Below the pieces are notes generated by a model. It did no database searches, was not told where the DNA came from, and saw nothing but the letters and a program-made list of their open reading frames with translations. A program made the translations under genes and the position numbers. This document shows, piece after piece, positions 13,648 through 18,281 of a DNA stretch of 18,281 nt. This DNA is from PALSA-1004 sp046596405 (GTDB taxonomy: Bacteria; Pseudomonadota; Gammaproteobacteria; Burkholderiales; SG8-41), in NCBI GenBank assembly GCA_046596405.1, contig JBKJMN010000461.1:1-18281 (forward strand), in the 5' to 3' direction. Positions within the stretch are counted from its first letter, which is position 1; each line of letters starts with the position of its first letter.

Positions 13648-14712
13648 ATGTTCTATCGCGAAGTCGGTGAATTCAAGACCACGTACGCAGCGGATCAGGT
13701 TGTATTCCCGATCCGCCAGGAACGTTATTTCGTGTGGGCGGTCGTGCTGTTCGCATTCGTCGTCGTGCCGTACATCGCTAATCCGTACTGGTTCAGCGCG
13801 ATCCTTATCCCGTTCCTCATTCTGTCGCTGGCCGCACTGGGCCTTAACCTGCTCGTCGGTTACTGCGGGCAGATTTCGCTGGGCACCGGCGGCTTCATGG
13901 CGGTGGGCGCCTACGCCGCCTACAACCTCGCGCTGCGGGTGCCGGGTTTGAACCCGCTGGTGGCCTTTCTGCTCGCGGGCGGCATCGCGACCCTGGTCGG
14001 CATTTTGTTCGGCATCCCGAGCCTGCGCATCAAAGGGTTTTATCTGGCGGTGGCGACGCTCGCCGCTCAGTTCTTCATCGACTGGATATTCAGCCGCATC
14101 GCGTGGTTTACCAATTACACGCCGTCGGGTTCCCTCAATGCGCCGCCGATCACGCTGTTCGACTTCACGTTCGACACGCCGGTGCGCAAATATCTGCTGT
14201 GCCTCGCGTTCGCCACCGCGTTCGCGCTGCTGGCGCGCAATCTCGTACGTGGGCGGCTGGGCCGCTCGTGGATGGCTATCCGCGATATGGATGTCGCCGC
14301 CGAGATCATCGGCATCCGCCCGCTGTACGCGAAGCTGTCGGCATTCGCGATCAGCTCGTTTTTCATCGGCGTAGCGGGAGCATTGTGGGCGTTCGTCCAC
14401 CTGGGCTCGTGGGAGCCGCTCGCGTTTGACGTCAACCGCTCTTTCAGCCTTTTATTCATGGTGATTATTGGCGGGCTCGGTTCCATTCTAGGAAGTTTTC
14501 TCGGTGCCGCCTTCATCACGCTGTTACCGCTGTTTTTGAACCAGTTGCCGACCTGGCTGGGTCTGCACTGGTCGACCGCGCTGATTTCGCATCTGGAATC
14601 AATGATATTTGGGGCCTTGATCATATTCTTCCTTATCGTCGAGCCGCTCGGCCTGGCGCGCCTCTGGAGCATCGCGAAGGAAAAACTGCGCCTCTGGCCG
14701 TTTCCGCACTAG
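13648..14712 (+). CDS. livM: ABC transporter permease LivM
   Basis: Second membrane subunit of the Liv-type importer, 354 residues. After a soluble N-terminal stretch of about 28 residues come eight or so hydrophobic segments. Family signatures are LNLLVGYCGQISLGTGGFMAVGAYA (about 68-92), IPSLRIKGFYLAVATLA, and the coupling loop WMAIRDMDVAAEIIGI (about 208-223). MVIIGGLGSILGSFLGAAF follows near the C-terminal end. It dimerises with LivH and is served by LivG. The start ATG lies 10 bases after the end of the inverted repeat with no Shine-Dalgarno (ATTCTAAA precedes it). The C-terminal tail ends in a basic segment, KEKLRLWPFPH. No other start competes. Confidence 0.94.
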   Translation: MFYREVGEFKTTYAADQVVFPIRQERYFVWAVVLFAFVVVPYIANPYWFSAILIPFLILSLAALGLNLLVGYCGQISLGTGGFMAVGAYAAYNLALRVPGLNPLVAFLLAGGIATLVGILFGIPSLRIKGFYLAVATLAAQFFIDWIFSRIAWFTNYTPSGSLNAPPITLFDFTFDTPVRKYLLCLAFATAFALLARNLVRGRLGRSWMAIRDMDVAAEIIGIRPLYAKLSAFAISSFFIGVAGALWAFVHLGSWEPLAFDVNRSFSLLFMVIIGGLGSILGSFLGAAFITLLPLFLNQLPTWLGLHWSTALISHLESMIFGALIIFFLIVEPLGLARLWSIAKEKLRLWPFPH

Positions 14713-14730
14713 GCCGAGCCCATTTCACAA

Positions 14731-14780
14731 CCGTGCTTGCACGGGACGGTGCCAGTCAATACACTTTGCCCTCCACTGGC
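14731..14780 (+). promoter_or_regulatory. Possible internal promoter and stem-loops before the binding-protein gene
   Basis: The 133-base gap between livM and the binding-protein gene has no iterated repeat, unlike its neighbours. It holds CCGTGC-TT-GCACGG (14731-14744) and a GCCAGT/ACTGGC stem (14751-14756 with 14775-14780). TTGCAC (14737-14742) and TACACT (14760-14765) are 17 bases apart, a weak match to a housekeeping promoter. An internal promoter would help raise the binding protein above the membrane subunits, but the evidence is thin. Confidence 0.3.
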
Positions 14781-14830
14781 AACAGCGAGCTGAATCCGGA
14801 TGGACGGCTAAGACCGAATGCAGGACAACC

Positions 14831-14838
14831 AAAGGAGG
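14831..14838 (+). promoter_or_regulatory. Strong Shine-Dalgarno for the binding-protein gene
   Basis: AAAGGAGG lies seven bases before the ATG at 14846. It is the best ribosome-binding site in the liv cluster; livG, livH, livM and livF have none that is clear. Confidence 0.8.
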
Positions 14839-14845
14839 CAGCACC

Positions 14846-16180
14846 ATGGGCATCTCGACCACGTGGCAACGCGCATTGGTCCTTATCGCAGCCGTCGCTG
14901 TATTCACGGGGACGGCGCCGGCGTTCGCGCAGGCGAACGAGCAATTCATACCCGTGCTCGTTTATCGCAGCGGCGCGTATGCGCCGAACGGTATCCCGTG
15001 GGCGAACGGCTTTGTCGATTACCTGAATCTGGTAAACGAACGCGACAAAGGCATCAACGGCGTCAAGATTATTTATGAGGAATGCGAAACGGGCTATGCG
15101 ACGGACCGCGGCGTCGAGTGTTACGAGCGTCTGAAGGGTAAGGGCCCGACGGGGGCTGCCGCGTTCAATCCGCTGTCGACCGGCATTACGTTCGCGCTGA
15201 CCGAGAAAGCGCCCGCCGACAAAATTCCGATCATCACGATGGGCTATGGCCGCTCGGAATCGGCTGACGGCAGCGTGTTCACCTGGAATTTCCCGCTGCT
15301 CGGCACCTATTGGACCGCGGCTGACGTGATCATGCATCAGATTGCGAACAAGAACGGCGGCTATGAAAAACTCAAGGGCAAAAAAGTTACGCTGGTCTAC
15401 CACGACTCGCCGTACGGCAAGGAACCGATCCCGTTGTTGACCGAGCTCGCGAAACGCCATGGCTTCGATTTCAAGTCGATTCCGGTCACCCATCCGGGCA
15501 TCGAGCAGAAAGCGGCGTGGCTGCAGATCCGCCAGGACCGTCCCGATTACGTGTTGCTGTGGGGGTGGGGCATCATGAATTCGACGTCGATCAAGGAGGC
15601 CGTGGCGGTCAATTATCCGCGCGACCAGATGTACGGCGTATGGTGGTCGGGCGCCGAGCCCGACGTGCTGCCCGCGGAAGCGGGCGCCACCGGCTACAAC
15701 GCGGCCGCATTGCAGCACTCATCGGGCCAGACTGCGGTTCACGGGGACATCCTGAAAAACGTCTACGACCGCAACAAGGGTTTGGGCAAGAAGGAAGAGA
15801 TCGGTACCGTGCTGTACAACCGCGGCATGATCAACGCGATGGTCACGGTCGAAGCGATCCGCACGGCGCAGGCGAAATACGGCAAGAAGCCAATGACCGG
15901 CGAGCAGGTGCGCTGGGGCATCGAGAACCTGAATATCGATCAGGCACGTCTGCGTCAGCTCGGCTTCGGCGGCCTGATGCAGCCGTTGAAGCTTTCCTGC
16001 AGCGATCACGAGGGCGCGCGCATGGCGCGAATTCATCAATGGGACGGCACGAAGTGGGTTTACGTGTCCGACTGGATTGAGGGCAACAACAAGCTCCTGC
16101 GCCCGATGGTCGAAGACGCGGCGAAGAAATACGCGAAGGAGAAAAACATTACGCCGCGCGATTGCTCGAAGGTGACCTAG
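14846..16180 (+). CDS. Periplasmic substrate-binding protein of a Liv-type ABC transporter
   Basis: Exported solute-binding protein of 444 residues, longer than classical LivK (about 370). The N-terminus is a clear Sec signal: TTWQR, a hydrophobic core LVLIAAVAVF, then APAFA with likely cleavage after Ala28. The mature part has the two-lobed type I periplasmic fold with patterns AYAPNGIPWANGFVDYLNLVNE, GVKIIYEECETGYATDRGVECYERL and KVTLVYHDSPYGKEP. Cys residues are few (in EECETG, GVECYE and LSCSD, and near the C-terminus), so disulfides are possible. There is no lipobox. It captures the solute for the LivGHMF complex. This long subfamily accompanies acyl-CoA ligase-linked transporters rather than true leucine systems, which points to an organic acid ligand. 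That assignment is inference. Confidence 0.92.
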   Translation: MGISTTWQRALVLIAAVAVFTGTAPAFAQANEQFIPVLVYRSGAYAPNGIPWANGFVDYLNLVNERDKGINGVKIIYEECETGYATDRGVECYERLKGKGPTGAAAFNPLSTGITFALTEKAPADKIPIITMGYGRSESADGSVFTWNFPLLGTYWTAADVIMHQIANKNGGYEKLKGKKVTLVYHDSPYGKEPIPLLTELAKRHGFDFKSIPVTHPGIEQKAAWLQIRQDRPDYVLLWGWGIMNSTSIKEAVAVNYPRDQMYGVWWSGAEPDVLPAEAGATGYNAAALQHSSGQTAVHGDILKNVYDRNKGLGKKEEIGTVLYNRGMINAMVTVEAIRTAQAKYGKKPMTGEQVRWGIENLNIDQARLRQLGFGGLMQPLKLSCSDHEGARMARIHQWDGTKWVYVSDWIEGNNKLLRPMVEDAAKKYAKEKNITPRDCSKVT

Positions 16181-16186
16181 CGTTGC

Positions 16187-16253
16187 GTGAAGGGGTGAAA
16201 AAGGGTGAAGGAGTGAAGGAGTAATTCACTCATTCACCCATTCACACTTTCAC
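16187..16253 (+). repeat. Iterated-unit inverted repeat filling the binding-protein/livF junction
   Basis: The 5' arm is GTGAAGGG, GTGAAAAAGG (two extra bases), GTGAAGGA and GTGAAGGA (16187-16220). The 3' arm is TAATTCAC, TCATTCAC, CCATTCAC and ACTTTCAC (16222-16253). The arms almost touch: GTGAA and TTCAC close a loop of seven bases in the centre. It begins six bases after the stop and ends 10 bases before the livF ATG. The unit and polarity match the block before livM. Confidence 0.88.
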
Positions 16254-16263
16254 TGTTCTCAAG

Positions 16264-17091
16264 ATGTCCGCCATCCCCCAATCCGCCGCCGCCCGCGCGT
16301 TGCTCGCGGTGAACAACGTCGAGGTCATTTACGACCATGTGATTCTCGTCTTGAAGGGGGTTTCGCTCGAAGTGCAGGAGGGGAAAATTGTTGCCCTGCT
16401 GGGCGCCAACGGCGCCGGCAAATCGACGACTTTGAAAGCGATTTCCAACCTGTTGCGCGCGGAGCGCGGCGACGTGACCAAGGGCTCGATCGAGTTTCGC
16501 GGCGAGCGCGTCGATCAGATGAATCCGTCGGAGCTCGTGAGGCGCGGCGTCGTGCAGGTGATGGAAGGGCGGCATTGTTTCGCGCACCTGACGGTCGAGG
16601 AAAACCTGCTGACCGGCGCATTCACGCGCAGCCGGCGCGGCGACATCAATGCGGATCTCGAAAAAGTGTACACCTATTTCCCGCGGCTGAAGCACCGGCG
16701 CGCGAGCCAGGCCGGCTACACGTCGGGCGGCGAACAGCAGATGACGGCGATCGGACGCGCGCTGATGGCGCGGCCGTCGATGATCCTGCTCGACGAGCCG
16801 TCGATGGGGTTGGCACCGCAGATCGTCGAGGAAATTTTCGGCATCGTGCGCGATTTGAACGACAAGGAACGCGTGAGTTTTCTGCTCGCCGAGCAGAACA
16901 CCCACGTCGCGTTGCGGTTCGCCGATTACGGTTACATCCTCGAAACCGGCCGCGTGGTGATGGACGGCAGCGCGGCGGAATTGGCGAGCAACGAAGACGT
17001 AAAAGAGTTTTACCTCGGTTTATCCGCCGGCGCGCGCAAGAACTACCGCGATGCGAAACACTATCGCCGGCGCAAGCGCTGGCTGGCCTAA
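16264..17091 (+). CDS. livF: Branched-chain amino acid-type ABC transporter ATPase LivF
   Basis: Second ATPase of the importer, 275 residues. Walker A is GANGAGKST (47-55), the signature TSGGEQQM is at 153-160 and Walker B MILLDEP at 173-179. The usual H-loop His is replaced in LLAEQN (Gln211), which is normal for LivF proteins. E. coli LivF is about 237 residues. The extra length is an N-terminal 10-15 residues and a very basic C-terminal tail (KNYRDAKHYRRRKRWLA), a tail I recall from LivF proteins in ligase-linked clusters. No Shine-Dalgarno precedes the ATG; the preceding 77 bases are mostly the inverted repeat. Its separation from livG by livH, livM and the binding-protein gene is unlike the E. 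coli order, where livG and livF are adjacent. Confidence 0.93.
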   Translation: MSAIPQSAAARALLAVNNVEVIYDHVILVLKGVSLEVQEGKIVALLGANGAGKSTTLKAISNLLRAERGDVTKGSIEFRGERVDQMNPSELVRRGVVQVMEGRHCFAHLTVEENLLTGAFTRSRRGDINADLEKVYTYFPRLKHRRASQAGYTSGGEQQMTAIGRALMARPSMILLDEPSMGLAPQIVEEIFGIVRDLNDKERVSFLLAEQNTHVALRFADYGYILETGRVVMDGSAAELASNEDVKEFYLGLSAGARKNYRDAKHYRRRKRWLA

Positions 17092-17099
17092 CGGCCGAG

Positions 17100-17179
17100 A
17101 GGCGAGCGAAGATAGAAGAGGGGCGTAACTGCATTCTCAACGGCCTTCCGCTCCCCGTTTTTCGCTTGGCACCTCGCCT
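17100..17179 (+). repeat. Imperfect inverted repeat between livF and the PaaK-like gene
   Basis: AGGCGAG (17100-17106) pairs with CTCGCCT (17173-17179). Inside this, GCGAA (17106-17110) can pair with TTCGC (17161-17165), and GGGGCG faces CGCTCCCC. The result is a long, bulged hairpin filling most of the 94-base gap and ending six bases before the next ATG. There is no iterated unit, so it may or may not be related to the three regular blocks upstream. Confidence 0.45.
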
Positions 17180-17185
17180 AAATCC

Positions 17186-18281
17186 ATGGACTATTACGAC
17201 AAACTAGAAACGCGCGACCCGCAGCAGCGCGAAGCGGAACAGCTCGCCGCGCTGCGCGCGCAGATTGCCAACGCGCAGAGCAATGCGCCGTATTTCGCGC
17301 GGGCGCTGGCCGGCGTCGATGCAGTCGCTATCAAGGACCGCGCGGCGCTCGCCAAATTGCCGGTCACGCGTAAATCCGATCTGATCGAGCTGCAAAAAGC
17401 CGCGCCGCCGTTCGCCGGCATGACAGCGCTGCCGCCAGCGGCGCTCGGCCGCGTGTTCATGTCGCCGGGCCCGATGTTTGATCCCGAGGGCCGGCGCGCT
17501 GATTACTGGCGGCTCGCGCGCGCGATGTTCGCCGCCGGGTTTCGCGCCGGTGAGCTGGTGCACAACACGTTCTCGTACCACTTCACGCCCGCCGGCTTCA
17601 TGGCCGACATGGGTGCGCACGCGCTCGGCTGCCCGGTGTTCCCGGGCGGCACCGGGCAAACCGACATGCAGGTCGCCGCGATCGCGGCCCTCAAGCCGGC
17701 GTGCTACATCGGCACGCCGTCTTTCCTGCGCATCATTCTCGAGAAAGGCGACGAGCTCAAAGCCGATCTGGCGAGCGTCAAAAAGGCGCTGGTATCGGCC
17801 GAGGCGTTGCCCGCGCCGTTGCGCGCGTGGTTCAACGCGCGCAATGTCGCCACCCTGCAATGCTATGCGATCGCCGATCTTGGGCTGGTCGCGTACGAAT
17901 CGCCCGCGCAGGCAGGCATGATCATCGATGAAGGCGTGATCGTCGAACTCGTGCGCCCGGGCACCGGCGAGCCGGTCGCCGCCGGGGAAGTCGGCGAAGT
18001 CGTGGTGACGACGCTGACGCCCGAATACCCGCTGATCCGCTTCGCCACGGGCGACCTGTCGGCAGCGCTCGCCGGCGCGAGCCCGTGCGGGCGCACCAAT
18101 ATGCGCATCAAGGGGTGGCTCGGGCGCGCCGACCAGACCGCCAAAGTGAAAGGCATGTTCGTCAAGCCGTCGCAAATCGCCGAGGTCGCGAAGCGCCATC
18201 CCGAAATCCGCAAATACCGGCTCGTGATCGAGCACGACGCCAGGAAAGCCGACCGCATGACGCTGCATTGCGAGCTCGCCG
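17186..18281 (+). CDS. PaaK-like (phenylacetate-CoA ligase family) protein, 3' end outside window
   Basis: The first 365 residues of an ANL-superfamily protein of the phenylacetate-CoA ligase branch; PaaK is usually about 430 residues. Family patterns include FPGGTGQTDMQVAAI (152-166), YIGTPSFL (174-181), CYAIADLGLVAYES (226-239), RFATGDLSA (285-293), GWLGRADQ (310-317) and the hinge and C-terminal domain entry KGMFVKPSQI (322-331). The canonical phosphate-binding SSGTTGKP loop is not there; its place is taken by GRVFMSPGPMFDPEG (88-102). The YxxSE motif reads YAIAD. This diverged subfamily accompanies Liv-type transporters in betaproteobacteria, as I recall. It may activate an unusual acid or have lost part of the adenylation chemistry. 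It follows livF with a 94-base gap and no Shine-Dalgarno. Confidence 0.85.
   Translation, partial: MDYYDKLETRDPQQREAEQLAALRAQIANAQSNAPYFARALAGVDAVAIKDRAALAKLPVTRKSDLIELQKAAPPFAGMTALPPAALGRVFMSPGPMFDPEGRRADYWRLARAMFAAGFRAGELVHNTFSYHFTPAGFMADMGAHALGCPVFPGGTGQTDMQVAAIAALKPACYIGTPSFLRIILEKGDELKADLASVKKALVSAEALPAPLRAWFNARNVATLQCYAIADLGLVAYESPAQAGMIIDEGVIVELVRPGTGEPVAAGEVGEVVVTTLTPEYPLIRFATGDLSAALAGASPCGRTNMRIKGWLGRADQTAKVKGMFVKPSQIAEVAKRHPEIRKYRLVIEHDARKADRMTLHCELA

Noticed and set aside
12492..16253. CRISPR array or transposon ends
   Set aside because: The repeat units are 7-8 bases without spacers, and they are inverted rather than direct across the centre. No cas gene, transposase or target duplication is seen.

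Overview
The window is GC-rich, densely coded DNA that reads as a betaproteobacterial chromosome. The evidence is a class I PHA synthase, a LiuR-type MerR regulator beside isovaleryl-CoA dehydrogenase, a fused IcmF mutase, and a LivGHMF transporter flanked by two acyl-CoA ligase-type genes. The genus cannot be fixed from the sequence. I see no rRNA, tRNA, CRISPR array, transposase or phage gene.

Layout. (1) Positions 1-3292, minus strand: a branched-chain acyl-CoA catabolic operon. In transcription order it is a MerR/LiuR-like regulator, a PaaI-type hotdog thioesterase, isovaleryl-CoA dehydrogenase, and an acetyl-CoA acetyltransferase cut by the left window edge. Two operator-like palindromes sharing TTTACGTNAACGT lie before the thioesterase and before the regulator. 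(2) Positions 3366-5485, plus strand: a small ORF resembling the C-terminal winged-helix piece of MBL-fold hydrolases, then phaC. (3) Positions 5502-9657: a cobalamin-binding-protein homologue without a signal peptide (minus) diverges from icmF, the fused B12/GTPase/isobutyryl-CoA mutase (plus). (4) Positions 9732-18281, plus strand: a transport and activation cluster with a long-chain-type acyl-CoA ligase, livG, livH, livM, a periplasmic binding protein, livF and a PaaK-like ligase cut by the right edge.

How it fits together (inference). Leucine- and valine-type breakdown and import or activation of an organic acid would produce acyl-CoAs. IcmF would interconvert isobutyryl-CoA and butyryl-CoA, thiolase would handle acetoacetyl-CoA, and PhaC would store hydroxyacyl-CoA as polyester. 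The transporter's substrate cannot be read from the sequence, but ligases at both ends suggest a carboxylic acid rather than a free amino acid.

The least explained structure is non-coding. Three junctions of the liv operon (before livH, livM and livF) are each almost filled by a long inverted repeat built from iterated 7- or 8-base units with a GTGA core on the 5' arm and TCAC on the 3' arm. The unit differs at each site, but polarity and placement between stop and start codon are the same. None of the three downstream genes has a clear Shine-Dalgarno sequence. One block also contains a nested C-rich/G-rich palindrome resembling a separate dispersed repeat. A 9-base unit repeated three times abuts the icmF start.
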